Below, in pieces: positions 23,209-35,590 of a DNA stretch of 64,000 nt (its first letter is position 1; each line of letters opens with the position of its first letter). Source of the DNA: Austropuccinia psidii (Eukaryota; Basidiomycota; Pucciniomycetes; Pucciniales; Sphaerophragmiaceae). A model generated the notes under the pieces. It was not told the origin of the DNA, ran no database searches, and saw only the letters and a program-made list of their open reading frames with translations. The position numbers and the translations under genes are program-made. The DNA lies in contig JALGQZ010000004.1 in the NCBI GenBank assembly GCA_023105745.1, positions 41,740,437 through 41,804,436 of the forward strand, in the 5' to 3' direction.

Positions 23209-25111
23209 TGTGAGCCTTGAGGTATATTCTACATACCCAAATAGGCCATAAATATCTTTAAAAATGAATTTTGAACTATGCATAACCCATAAGTCATACA
23301 TATATTCAAAATTCATCATTTTTTATTTCAGAAAGAATGAATAGCTTTTTTGTGAGGAAGTAATTCAATGGATTTAAGGCCAGATTTGGATTCTACACAA
23401 AAATTCACCTAGGGCAACTCCATAGAGTGAATAATCTTAAATGAACTTTAAGAGGTGGTAATATGGAAAATACTTCAATACCACATAAAAGAATTGTGAA
23501 AATTTTGTTTTTCTCAATTTCACACCAAAATAATGGGAATGTGAGATACCCCATGTTACACATACACTAAAAATAGTGTTATGCATGTTTGTGGCACTTA
23601 ATATAATTGTATTCTTACATAAACCTTTGGTACACCCACAGTAGATATCAGTCTTTAAACCTGAATTTCTATTTTGATGTGAAAAATAGTTGAGGGGGAC
23701 AAAAGACATCAAAGAGAGCCAGGGTACCCAGCTTCTGAGGCCTCTGAGGCACGGATATCTGTAAAGCTTTGATTAATGGCTGATCTTGCCCCAATTAGTA
23801 TACTAAAAACTTTTGGGAACTTGGTTACCAAGTTAAAATCTCATTAAATCATAAGAAAATTGCAAATAAGCTACTATTTTGATGTGACAAGGAGGTAAAG
23901 AGAAGCTTAGACTCCTTTAACCATGTAAATTCTTAATTATTTTCCATTAATAAACCCTAAAAGAGTAATTAAACACCTTTTTGCACTAATATCCATTGAT
24001 TTACCTCATAGAAACCAGTAATATAGTGCTATTTGCAACTCTACATAGAATTGAGGTAAAAACTTCAAAAATTCATTAAAAATACAATTCTTGATTAATA
24101 TTTCTGAAACTTTCCAGACCAATTAAGAGCAGTATTACCCATCAAGAAGCTCAAAAGAATTACAGTTTAATAAGTAAAATTAAAAGGTTTACTTACAGTC
24201 CATTTTTGATAATTCCACATGAAATACTGAATCTTCAAAAATTCACAGAAAATACAACCTGTGATAAAATTTTGAATAACATTTATAACTTTGAGAAATT
24301 AATGTTTATTTTGAAATAAAAGAAGATTTACAGTTCTCACTCCTTTTATTCTTAACCATATTTGGGTTGGTAGTCATGAAAAAGCATCAATTAAGTAATA
24401 ATCTTACATGATAACAGATAATGCAATCATTGATCCAAAAAGGATTATTGCTTTCTCACTCACTGGTTTTTCAGTTTCCTCCATTGCATGCCTCTGTAAA
24501 GCTGTATTAGACTTAAAAGAGGCCTCCTCTCGCTGTTTTTTCCAAAATCATCTTATTATCCAATTATACCATTATTACCAACAAGTAAGTATTACTTAAT
24601 ATTTTGTTAAAGTTTTTTATTCCTTAAGAATCAATAATAAAGACATTATAGCATAGAAGTAAACTATATATATCTTTAATCTTGTTATAAATCAATTTTG
24701 ATCCTTTGAATCCACAATTACCTCTCAAATTTCTCTACTATTATCTTTCAATAAGTTCTTTGGAGTATTAGTGAGTGATTTATCTTAATTCTTAAAGTTT
24801 TTCTCTAATAATAGTTTTCTTCAAGAGTTATCTTTATAATTATTCTTGTAAAAGATAATTATATATCAAAATGATTTTATTATTTTAATGAAGAAGGTTT
24901 CATTATTAAATTCTTCTTGTAATTGATTCTTGTAGACAATTACTGCTTACTTTCATAATCACTAGTAGTTTATAACAAGTAAAAGAAGTAATTAAGTAAT
25001 TAATTATCTATTTGTGGTTATAATAATTTTTATTATTATATTTCATAAGAACAGGAATAGTACTGTTGATTAATAGTAATATTATCAACAGTTTCATAGA
25101 AAAATATTACA
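23209..25111 (+). repeat. 3' LTR of element 2
   Basis: A 1903-bp LTR starting TGTGAGCCTTGAGG and ending ATATTACA, followed by the TAATG duplication. It lacks the 295-bp block of the 5' LTR; otherwise it aligns end to end. Confidence 0.93.
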
Positions 25112-25116
25112 TAATG
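25112..25116. repeat. Target-site duplication of element 2, right
   Basis: TAATG, identical to 14487-14491. Confidence 0.92.
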
Positions 25117-25507
25117 TATATGTAATATTATTTGTGAAAGAAGTTTCATTTTTGTTCTTGAAAGAGTAAAATAGTTGTTCAAAGCCAGGTATTCCAAGGT
25201 TTCCAATAGTCTGGGTATTTTCTTCCCAAATTACTAATGAAATATTGTTGAAAAGAGTTACAAGAATCACTTATATTTCTGGGGCCATAGATGAAACCAG
25301 TTGATATTCTTCAATCCTTCCAGAAACTTTATTGGTAGAGGAATATTGTCCTAAATTATAATCACCAAGAAAAGGAGGACACCAACCAATTGAATGAATT
25401 GACCCATGAATATTGTTGCCAAATTCTTGCTTCTTGCCAAATAAAGAATTAATTCTGATGAGATAAGGTGATAAAAGTTTCATATTTAATATTTCATGGT
25501 CTCTCAT
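25112..25507 (-). pseudogene. Tet-like 2OG-Fe(II) oxygenase, N-terminal half
   Basis: Minus-strand continuation of the relic at 14187-14491. 25507-25271 encodes GNNIHGSIHSIGWCPPF, GDYNLGQYSS and RIEEYQLVSSM, a pattern of the family's N-terminal half. The frame then changes once or twice, through NSFQQYFISNLGRKYPDYW, and returns to a frame with IPGFEQLFYSFKNKNETSF. That frame crosses TAATG without a stop into the iron-binding half. Damage outside the insertion shows the gene was already decaying or has decayed since. Confidence 0.68.
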
Positions 25508-25989
25508 GGATTAAAAGGTTTGGAATTTCATTGCCGCAAAGACTTGATTTTATTATCTCTGAACTGAGGTATTATAGAGAATAGTAAAGCCATGAGTAAT
25601 TTAAAATTTTTCTGAGAATAATGACAAACATTTGGTGCTTTTGAAATCCAAATTTAGTGTAATTTTTTACACTCTGCTTCATTTGTTGTAATTTTATTGA
25701 AATAAACCTCTTGATTTGATTGAAAAAATATATATTAAAGGCTTTTTGCATCTCTTAATGAATACCCTTTGTTTTATTTGATTCTATAGGTATGCATTCT
25801 TGAAGAATGAGTTTGATCAATCTCTGACCAATGGCTGATATCCCAATGTAAAACATTGGTTTAGAAATTAATTCACAGGAATGCACCAGTCAGAGATTTA
25901 CACAAAAAACATTAAAAAAATTTAAAAAAGGAAATTTGTCAGCTATATTGTATGACCAAAAAGTAGAAAAATAACTAACTGGTCATGGT
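25508..25989. other. Spacer, possible further oxygenase relic
   Basis: About 480 bp of AT-rich sequence upstream of the recognisable oxygenase frame. An N-terminal extension could be hidden here, but I cannot support one. Confidence 0.4.
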
Positions 25990-28620
25990 CATTGTTCTTC
26001 TTTCTCCCCATTATCTTTTAATAATTCATATTGAAATCAAATATAATTTATAAATATAATTAATGATATTTTTTTAAGAATAAAAGAAAATTAGATCTAG
26101 AAAATTTTTGATTAGAAAAAGTCAGTTTTTATTTAAAATTATTTTATATATCAAAAGATATGGATTGAGAAATTTTTTCAAAAAAAATAATCACATTGAT
26201 CAATATTCTCTTTCAAAAATATGGAGTTTTATCAAACATGTTTTTCTATTTTATTTAGAATGGACTTTTTCAAAAGAAAATGAGATCAATAAATATTTTT
26301 TTAACAAAAGAAATCTGATTGATCAAAGGTCTTTTTATTAAAAGAAAACTTATGAATAGAGATGAATAGTAAAATAAAGTAAAACAGTTTTCAAAAAGTC
26401 TTTATTTTTTGAATAGATGATACTCACCACTCACATTCTTTCCCAATGATAATTATAGAAATAAAACCAAATTTAATAATGAAATTAACAATGAGCTCTT
26501 TTTAAAAAATAAGAATTATTATATCTACAGAAATTAGTAGTCAAAAACAGTCAGTTATTTTGTATTTCATTAAAAATGGACTTTTTCAAAGAAAAAATTA
26601 CATCAATCAAGATTTTCTTTCTTAAGGAATAAATATTATCAATCAAAGGTCTTTTTTACAAAGAAAACTGATGAATATATATTTAGAGTAAAATAAAATT
26701 AAATACGTTTTTTGTAAGTTATATATTTTCTGAATAGATGATAATAAACACTCACATTCTTTTTCAATGATTGATGTTGAAAGAAAACCAACTTGAAAAA
26801 TAGAATTAAAAATGAATGTTTTTCTAAAAAATATGATTATATCTACAGAAATTAATAGTAAAGAACAGTCAGTAACTTTCTATTTCATTTGAAATGAAAT
26901 TTTTCAAGAAAATTGAATCAATCAAGTTTTTTTAAAAAAAAGAAACCTGATTGGTCAAAGGTCTCTTTAAAAAAATCGATGAATATAGATCAATATTAAA
27001 ATAAAATGAAATACTTTTTTTAAAAAGTATTCATTTTTTTCATAGATGAGAATAAACACTAACATTCTTTTTCAATGATTGATATTGAAATAAAACCAAC
27101 TTTAAAAAAAAGAATTGAAAATGAGATTTTTTGAAAAACTATGATGTAATATACAGAAATTAGCATTAAAAAGAAGTCAGATACTATCTATTTTGTTCAA
27201 GATGGACTTATTCAAAAGATAATTAGATAAATAAATATTCCTTTAAAAAGAGAAATCTGATCAATCAAAGGTATTTTTTTGTAAATATTGATAAATATAG
27301 ATCATTAGTCAAATAAAGTGAAATAGATTATTTTTAAACACATGATCATAAACACTTACATTGTTCTTTCAATGATTTATATTGAAATAAGACAAGATTT
27401 GGAAATAGAATTAATGATGATATCTTTTTAAAAAGAATATGATTATATCTACAGAAAATAGTAGTAAAATAAGTCAGTGAATTTCTATTTTATTTGAAAT
27501 GGAGTTTTTTAAAAAATAATTATATTGATCAATATTTCTTTTAAAAGAGAAATATGATCAATAAAGGGTATTTTTTAAAAAATATGGATGAAAGTAGATC
27601 AATATTAAAATAAAATAAAATAAAATTAAATAAAATAAAATAAAATAAAATAAAATAAAATAAAATAAAATAAAATAAAATAAAATAAAATAAAATAAAA
27701 TAAAATAAAATAAAATAAAATAAAATAAAATAAAATAAAATAAAATAAAATAAAATAAAATAAAATAAAATAAAATAAAATAAAATAAAATAAAATAAAA
27801 TAAAATAAAATAAAATAAAATAAAATAAAATAAAATAAAATAAAATAAAATAAAATAAAATAAAATAAAATAAAATAAAATAAAATAAAATAAAATAAAA
27901 TAAAATAAAATAAAATAAAATAAAATAAAATAAAATAAAATAAAATAAAATAAAATAAAATAAAATAAAATAAAATAAAATAAAATAAAATAAAATAAAA
28001 TAAAATAAAATAAAATAAAATAAAATAAAATAAAATAAAATAAAATAAAATAAAATAAAATAAAATAAAATAAAATAAAATAAAATAAAATGAAATAAAA
28101 TAAAATAAAATAAAATAAAATAAAATAAAATAAAATAAAATAAAATAAAATAAAATAAAATAAAATAAAATAAAATAAAATATTTTATCTTTGGAAAGAT
28201 GAGAATAAACACTTAGATTCTTTTAGCAATGATTAATATTTAAATAAACACAAATTTGGAAATATAATTAACAATGAGATATTTTTTTGAAAAATATCTA
28301 CATATCTAAAAAAAATAGTAATAAAAAGAATTCAGTGATTTTCTATTTTATTCAAAATGCTTTCTTGAAAAGAAATTATATCAATGAATACTATTTTTTA
28401 AAAAAAGATAGTTTGATCAATGCTTTATTGTAAAAAGTTTTTATATTGATCAAAGCCTCATTTTCTCAAAACAGATTAAAATACAATAATAAGTGAAAAA
28501 TAATCATATATTTCTTAAATAGATAGGAATCATCATCCACTTGTTTTTTAATTATTTAAAGCCAAATCATAAGTATTTGAGCTGGATAGAATAAAATTGG
28601 ATCTACAAAAATTAGTAATA
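25990..28620. repeat. Degenerate satellite array, units of about 300 bp
   Basis: A landmark CATTCTTTxxCAATGATxxATxTTGAAA recurs at about 26437, 26755, 27063 and 27360, with weaker copies at 26008, 28216 and 28541. Spacing in the clear part is 318, 308 and 297 bp. Each unit also carries TATCTACAGAAATTAGTAGT and AATCTGATxxATCAAAGGT landmarks. Copies are diverged. The long gap between 27360 and 28216 is explained by the TAAAA expansion inside one unit. Confidence 0.8.
27605..28181. repeat. TAAAA pentanucleotide microsatellite
   Basis: About 577 bp of almost pure TAAAA, some 115 repeats, with two visible interruptions (TTAAA near 27625 and a TGAAA unit near 28091). It lies at the AATATTAAAATAAAAT position of a satellite unit; other units have only 3-5 irregular copies there. 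The 223-codon frame on the minus strand (Phe-Ile-Leu-Tyr strings) is an artefact of the repeat. Confidence 0.97.
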
Positions 28621-29183
28621 AATAAAATTTAGTTATCTTATATCTTTAGATTTATATTTAAGTAGAAGAAGAATCCAAAAATACTTAAAGGTTTCGCCTA
28701 TTTTTTCTGAAATGAATTCAAAATTTCAAAATAATTTGACCAATAAATCAATTTAAATTAACCAAAAAAGGAGTTTGAAATGCTTTCAAGGTCTTTACAA
28801 TGAAAAGGAAAATTCTTGAACTTTATTCCTTTATAATTATTCTGAAATTGGCACTATGTTTTCAATTTTCTGTTTTTTATTAAAAAAACATAGTAAATAT
28901 AAAGAACATTCTGCAACCACTTATTCTTTCAAAATGAAATGTATTATAAATTCAAAAAAGAGTTAATTCAATGAGCAAGAAGGCCATTTCTTGTTAAAAG
29001 TAGAAAATTTATTTGAATTAATTAACAATCTCGCTAGAAATAGAAGTATTCAAAAAATACTTAGTCATGGATTTTTTCAAAAAAATTCAGTTTTTATGTT
29101 TTATTTGTGAAGCTATGAACAATCCATTCACCTTTATTTATATAGAAACAAAATTATTTTTTTTATGATAAAATATATCAAAA
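28621..29183. other. Spacer, nothing recognised
   Basis: About 560 bp between the satellite array and the transposase stop. No frame or repeat that I recognise. Confidence 0.5.
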
Positions 29184-30415
29184 TCACAAATTATTATACC
29201 AATTTAATGTAGCTTCTATCACCTTTTCACACATATTTTCTGCAGAACCATTTTCATGTATTTTTGGTATTACTTGAAGCTTGGCTGGGTAATTATCATC
29301 ATATAATTCAAGCCATTTATAACCAATTTTTTCTAGGAGATTATTTAATATTACACAGCTTATTACCCAATCAACAAAACCTTTAACATCCTCTCCATTC
29401 TTCATTTGACATCGAATTTGCTGCAATGATGACCAGCAACGTTTGAGTATTCCTATTGCATGCTCTATATGCACATTTCATTGAGCCAGGAAATAATTTA
29501 ACTTTTTTTTATCATTCAATTCCTTTGTAAAATTGCCTTTATATTCAGGAATTATAAATTTGAAGCTTGAGTATGCTGAATCAGGAAGTAAGTATTGCTT
29601 TTCTGAGAAAAATTGCTCTGGAATTTGAAAAATATTCATATGTTGATACACTCTTGAGTCATGCACTGATTCTGGAACGCCTAAATTTAATTTGTGAAAA
29701 CATTTGTTTGCATCACATACAAGCTGAATTTACATTGAGTATGTATATAAAAGCCAAAATATCAGCTCTTCATTAATAAATATAAAAATGGGTCTCACAT
29801 ACTTATGCTTCCTATCAAAGTAAACCCCAGGATCATTGGGTGGCTTCTGAGATAATGGAATCAAGCTTCCATCAATAAAGCCAATGAAACCTGGAATTTC
29901 CTCAGCTTGCATTATCTGTGACAGTTCTTCCTGTTCATTTACATCTGGCCATGTAAGATATCTTGGGTTGTGATTTGGAAGTGCTGATATAATACGTTGT
30001 GTATAAAGTATCACAGTTCCTTGGCCAATGCCAAAAATTGATCCAATACGACCAACAGAAGATCCTGTTCCATCACTACCTAGGCGGCACAGTGCTAAAC
30101 CCAATTTTATTTTCATATAATTTCTCTTGACCTTAGAATTATTTTTGAATACTTCACCATGGCTTATAATATTCACTTGATCTTAAAAGCTATAATATGA
30201 AGTTTGACATAACTGTCTAAATTTTTCAGATGGTAAGATTTCCAAATCACATGCTTGGTAAATATATGGGAGGTTGTGAACTTGACGTTGTTTCAGATAT
30301 CACTTTTCAAATAAGTAACCAAGGGTGAAAATGTCTTCTTCAAGTTATTCATCAGTCTCATCTTCCATGGAATATGCATAATGGGCTGTGTTTAAATCAA
30401 AATTAGTTTGTCTCT
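29184..30415 (-). pseudogene. HARBI1-type (PIF/Harbinger) transposase, copy A
   Basis: Minus-strand DDE transposase (DDE_Tnp_4 family). Read from 30415 down: an N-terminal segment with FTLGYLFEK and LPSEKFRQLC, interrupted by three stops; then LCRLGSDGTGSSVGRIGSIF and GQGTVILYTQRIISAL; the first Asp in GFIDGSLIPLSQKPP (about 29855-29890); an intron-like gap starting AA|GTATGT at 29802; LVCDANKCF and ESVHDSRVY; the second Asp in LLPDSAY; and, after one TGA at 29475-29477, the third acidic residue in IEHAIGILKRCWSSL. The DDE residues survive, but stops make it inactive. Confidence 0.9.
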
Positions 30416-30657
30416 TCTGTAAGCTCTTTGGAATTATGAAAGAATTGATTGGGTATTCCTAAAGAGATTTGAAGATGAGTTAATGTTGTCTTTTTGGTAA
30501 AGATGGAATTGTGTATTAAAAATAAGGTTTTTGGGGATTGAAAACACCATGGCTTTCGAGTTGTTATTTTTTTAAAATTCCAAAGATTAATTGTGTCATT
30601 TAGGTCAAAAAAAAGTTGGGTGTTTTTTGCATGGTATACAGTAACTTTGAGGGGGGC

Positions 30658-32601
30658 TATTATGTATAAATTAATATTATGTAACTATAAATGATTATTA
30701 GAGATGATTTCTCTTCAAATTAGTAATAAGCCATTATGTTTTTAAAGCCTAGAGAATAGATAGCTCAAATTGTATTCAGTTTTGAAGGAATATATTTGAC
30801 CTATTATGGATTTTTTCTATCCTATATAACTAATAAAGTTAAAAGTAAAATTAGCCCTTTCACATATATTAATTTGAGTGTATTTTGTACTCTATTTCTA
30901 CTGGCTTCTATGATTAACAGCTATATGGATTGGAGCAAAATTTTCCAATAGGATAAAAGGTAAAATCTTTCAATTAATTTAAATTCTCATACATTTGATA
31001 TTCATTTGAATTATATAACTATTGTTGATATTACCCCCGGGGTAAGATTTAGCTTAACCAAAATTAATTTATAACAGGTTCAAAACAAGAAGACCGTTAT
31101 TAAATCTTGATATAGCTTATTTGATTTATTCAGCTAATCCATGGAGAGCTTTGGCCACAAACTCCTAGCCTTCTTCAAAATTATACTTCTTTTGAAACAT
31201 TTTTTCAATTTATATTATGCCATTCTTCATAAATAGTCCATTCTATCATTTGAAACTTAATCACCTTCTAGGGGTATTACCAGGACTTGTGCACAAGTAA
31301 TTAGTTCATTGAAGCAATCGTTGGGTAATCTCAATTGGTATTAACAACTTAATATCTCACTTACTATTACTCAAAGCTAGATCAGTCACAAGTCAAGGTC
31401 AGAAAATCCCATAATTTGGGTTTTGGATTCATATTTCTGCTTTTCATTCATCAAGAATTTGTTCCATAAGAGTAAATTTTTGATCAATTAGCTTTATCAT
31501 TTCCTGGTACCCCCATTATTACAAAAATAACCATAAATAGAAAATAAGCTGTCTAGAATTACAAGAACTATCAAAATATTCAAATAAATAAACTAAAATA
31601 TGGAGATTTAGGAAGAAGCCTTTAATGTAAAACACAATTTCTACTAATTAATTATGATATAATATATATTTATAGCCTTCTTCAAAAGTTCCACTATTTT
31701 CTAAATAGTTGATAGAAGTCAGAATTGATAATTTTTTCTGCAATGTGTTCAGAAAAAGTAGTTTGTAAGCTAGCTTTAAGTCGCAAAAGGGCTGAAGGAA
31801 TCCTTCTTTTAATCTTTCATAGAGTCAAAGCCCTTGAATGATTACAATCCTGAATTACTTTTCAACCTCCTTTTGAAAAATAAAAATATGAATTCATAGG
31901 AACTCTAGATTTACAAGGGGGAAAACCAATAATACAATGAAATATTTGTGGCAGAATTAAGAAATGTTACTTTATTATTATTAAACTTTAAGATTTTTCT
32001 CAATTTATCAATCAAAGGAGTCTGAGCTAGAAAATATATAGAGGTTTATATAGAATAAGATCTCTAATTTGGCTTTTATAGTTCAGAACCTAATTTTTCT
32101 GTTTTGAAATCTTCTAAAATAAAGATTTTTCTAGCATTTTTTCATTTACACACACCTTATATGAATTTTTTTAATTGATATTTTAAATATTCCCATTGTA
32201 TTAAAAGTCTTATTCCATTGACAATCTCTATGAGTGAATAATTTATATGAAAAAATGGAAATATTTATTATTTTCTATAATTTTACTATGAGTCTCCTTA
32301 TATAAAAAGATTTTTGTAGTATCTTCATTCAAATAGTTCCTTTTACATGATATAAAAATAAATAATTATATTAATTATTTATTAATATAATTAACTTAAG
32401 AAAATACTATAATCATACAATAAACATGATAATAACAAAGATATATAAATATATGAATATTCAAAATATCTGAATAATAATTTCTCCTAGTAACAGATAA
32501 TTATTAAATTTAAGATAATCTTTTATATAAAGGTAATAATCAAACTAAAATTTCATCAATATCATCATTCAAAATATAGAATAAGAGGCTTAAAAGCTAA
32601 G
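30658..32601. other. AT-rich sequence between Harbinger A and B
   Basis: About 1.9 kb with no recognisable gene or structural RNA. A CCCCCGGGG palindrome-like block at about 31034 is isolated. Confidence 0.5.
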
Positions 32602-32682
32602 AAATCCCACACTAAAAAAATCTGGTATTTGACACCCAAATCCCACATTAAATAATAGGTGATTTTAACTCACAAAACATGC
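32602..32682 (+). repeat. Left inverted repeat of Harbinger B
   Basis: Matches the complement of 40325-40404 in AAATCCCACA, GTATTT, AAATCCCA, ATTAAAT and a GGxATTT block, with gaps. The AAATCCCAC motif occurs twice within it. Confidence 0.6.
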
Positions 32683-33179
32683 ATTTTTCAACTCAGTACC
32701 CCATGTATTTTTCCAAATACCACATTTGTGCTTATACTTCTTTGAACCCAAACTAAATTATTTTATATTGCAATTCTCAATTTATGCCTAACTCCTTCCC
32801 TTTTCCATCAAAAGGTTTTCACCCAACCCCTGGCACAACCAATCAATTTATAACTAAATTGAATCCTTGCTTTTCTTAAATTGGTAAGTTACTTATTTAT
32901 CACCCACAAGCACGATCCGTGAAGTTCTACATCACCCAATGAAACCAAATAATACACTCTCAAAATTTTATCTTTCCTGCCCAATCCTTCAGGTCACTTA
33001 TCTCCTCCCAATTATTTATGTATTATCAATTGGTTTACCGATAAATCAAACTTCAATGCATTCTTTTGTACAAGTAGCTCAACATCCATGGTAAGGCCAC
33101 CTTTAAATAAAAATAATAGATCTCATCTTATAGGAATTTCTGTAAATAAAAAATCATTACACAGGTTAAATCTTAATGC

Positions 33180-33960
33180 AACAAGAATTTATGACTGATG
33201 GTTTGAATTTCATAAAAATACACAACAGCAAAGAAGTTAAAGAATTAACTGGGGAAGGTATGACAGAAGTGGATTAAAAAAGGTCTGCATACTATTTATG
33301 ATAAGCTAGAAATTATGTTTCCATGTTTTTCAGAAATGGATGCACTCTTTGGCCATAAGTCAACTGTGACTCCACTAGCAACTTATGAGCTCAAGAGGTT
33401 GGATTGATTTCAAATGAGGGAAGGTAAGAGCCAATGAAACATGAAGATATGATACAATATTTCATGATTTGTGTTAAATTCTGATTTCTTATTTGATTCA
33501 AAGATTCTGAAATAACAGAGGAGGGAGCAATAACCATTAAAAAAAGATGGATATTTCTGAAGATAACTTGAATGAGGCTGTGGATGAGCCAGAAGTAAGA
33601 TTTATTTTAACAAACCAATATATTGTAATTATCTCTGATGTATTTTGTCTCCAGATACAGAATAAGATGTATGGTTCATCCCAAAAGAGAAAACATAATT
33701 TGAGCTTCAATATTAATAACACCAGTGGCTCATGGAAGAAGTCATATGATTTGTTGTTTCCAAGTTACTCACATATAATCATAAATAAGAAAAAAGGCTG
33801 GTATTTGATGTATTTATTCTGAGCTTTATGAAGACTAATAAATATTTTTGTGGTGAAAGATGCTCAGGATGAAGCCCAATTATAATGGGATAAATGGAAG
33901 TTTAATGAAGAAATGAATCTCAGATTATGCGAGCTTAACAAGACACATTTTTAAATTAAA
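33180..33960 (+). pseudogene. Myb/SANT-like DNA-binding protein relic (B)
   Basis: A second, worse-preserved copy of the family at 12387-13740. KEVKELTGEGMTEVD (about 33235-33275) is followed by a stop and frame change, then LHTIYDKLEIMFPCFSEMDA, LFGHKSTVTPLATYELK (about 33283-33402), which aligns with MEPLFPFYSQMDELFG in copy A. An intron-like break and SSQKRKHNLSFN follow. The end, DEAQL then WDKWKFNEEMNLRLCELN (about 33870-33940), is the charged coiled-coil-like C-terminus. It is non-functional. Confidence 0.68.
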
Positions 33961-35184
33961 TTGGAATTAAATTTGAATGGGAAAAAATAGTGAATGCAGA
34001 AAGCTTTAACAGTCAAAAATACATTCACAACTGGATTCTGCTATGACCAAATATGCAAACCCCCATTATTTCAAAAAATATAAATGGAAAAAGGGGTCTA
34101 GATGTGTGAAAAAAACAAAACATTGAATTGACAATAGCAGCATTGAATTCCTCCCATCCAATTCCATATTTAGGGAGGATTCTGAATTTTATTAACAGTA
34201 GGAAGTGATTTAGGTGTGTTCTATTAAATATTGTTTTCTAAATATGAGTGATAATATTTTATGATAGAATTGGTTCACCCATACAGACCCATTGGGAATT
34301 TGTAGGTAAAATTAATATATATATATTAAAATTTTTGGATGCATAATTCAACGCATGAGGTGCATTACCAAATGATATTAGTTTGTGCATTGATAGATGC
34401 AAAGATTCCAAAATATTAGAATCTTTTATCTTAGAAGGAATTTGTGGTTTTCTATGTCATGGTTGTTCTGTGAACTTTGTTTGTCGCAATAGATGGAATA
34501 TGAAATTTCCAGTATTGAAATTGAGGCTATGGTCATTTGGCCCTTTCATAAAAATGAATCATGTTTGGAAATAGCTAAAAGGTAAGACTAGTAAGAGAAA
34601 CAATTCTATATCTATTTGAATTTTAGAGTACTCCATCCCTTTTTCATATCAATTCTTCAAGAAGTAACCACTTACTTCTTGAAGAATACTAATACTAAAA
34701 TCTTAATTTTAGTGATATTTTTAACAAATATTTCTTTATTTGAAATACCTCCGGGTTAAACTAATGAATTTTAGACCCCAAATCCTATCCAAATATGCTT
34801 TGTAATTCCAATCAATTATTCTTTTTCATAGGCACACTACTTGTAAGCCCATAAATTTCCCCCTATTATGAAGTGCTTGCATTAATTATTTTTTAGAAAC
34901 AGATTCTTTTTTTTATATGAAAAATAAGAAAATTTTGTCATTTGGTGACTAATTTTTTACAATCAATATTTTACCACTTGGATCACCACAGGTAAGTATT
35001 TTCTTTTCTTTTTTTCATCTTTTTTTATTTCTACCCCCTATTCCAATCCACTGCTAATCCAATACCTCCAACACCACAACCACCAACTCACCATTCAAGT
35101 CATCTCAGTCAACATTGTTGTATTACATACCAATTAGACCATTATGAAGCTTAACAAATACTATATAAAGAGACAATTTCAGAA
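33961..35184. other. Spacer inside Harbinger B
   Basis: About 1.2 kb of AT-rich DNA. No Tet-like relic like that of element A is seen here on either strand, and no other gene is recognisable. Confidence 0.45.
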
Positions 35185-35590
35185 TTATAAACAAGTCCTG
35201 CAATAAATCCAGAGAAGAAAATGAAATTGTGGAATAATGTCAAACATGGAAAGAAGATTTGGGAATTATAAAAGCTTGTGGAATAGCTCCAGAAATGGAA
35301 AAAGGATTTCAGAAGAGCTTTGAAAATGGAAAGAATATTGGGGAATTTTGAAAATCAGAGAGTAACTTAGGAGATGGAAATAGGATACCAGAATAACTCC
35401 AAAGAGGGGGAATAAATTGCTGAATTACTTTGGACATGGAAAAAAGATTGGAGGATAACTTGGGAGATGGAAATAAAATTGTGGAAGAACTCCAGAGATT
35501 GAAATAGGATTTCAGAATAACTCAAGAGATGGAAATAGGATTTCAGAATAACTCCAGAGAAGGGAATCAAATTTTAGAACTCTGGAGCTA
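35185..35590. repeat. Purine-rich minisatellite
   Basis: About a dozen imperfect units of roughly 33-36 bp built on GAGATGGAAATAGGATTTC followed by AGAATAACTCCA. The last two units (about 35500-35570) are nearly identical and earlier ones are progressively diverged, suggesting recent copying at the right end. Confidence 0.85.

Larger units (their letters stand above)
14492..25111 (+). mobile_element. LTR element 2: degenerate Ty3/Gypsy chromovirus
   Basis: A full-length 10,620-bp element with LTRs at 14492-16689 and 23209-25111, a perfect TAATG target duplication, a primer site like that of element 1, gag, protease, RT, RNase H, integrase and a chromodomain, then a GGTGGGAGGGAA polypurine tract. 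All domains carry stops or frame changes. The LTRs differ at roughly one base in eleven over the first 120 bases, so it is old. The protein sequence resembles, from memory, a family very common in Austropuccinia psidii. It interrupts a Tet-like oxygenase relic. Confidence 0.95.
12151..30657. mobile_element. Proposed Harbinger element A (hosting element 2)
   Basis: Inferred PIF/Harbinger DNA transposon. The right part holds a HARBI1-type transposase on the minus strand (29184-30415) and the left part a Myb/SANT-like gene on the plus strand (12387-13740), the usual two-gene set of this superfamily. The left end reads GGCCCACTCAGACTTA directly after TAA, as expected for Harbinger (TWA target site, GGCC-type ends). 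The right end, read inward from the other strand, gives GCCCCCCTCAAAGTTA, a diverged match. Removing element 2 leaves about 7.9 kb. The target duplication is imperfect (TAA against TAT), so the ends are tentative. The interior also holds a Tet-like oxygenase relic and a satellite array. Confidence 0.5.

Noticed and set aside
27541..28212. 223-codon minus-strand frame of Phe-Ile-Leu-Tyr repeats
   Set aside because: It is the translation of the TAAAA microsatellite. A five-base repeat without stops gives a long frame in any length.
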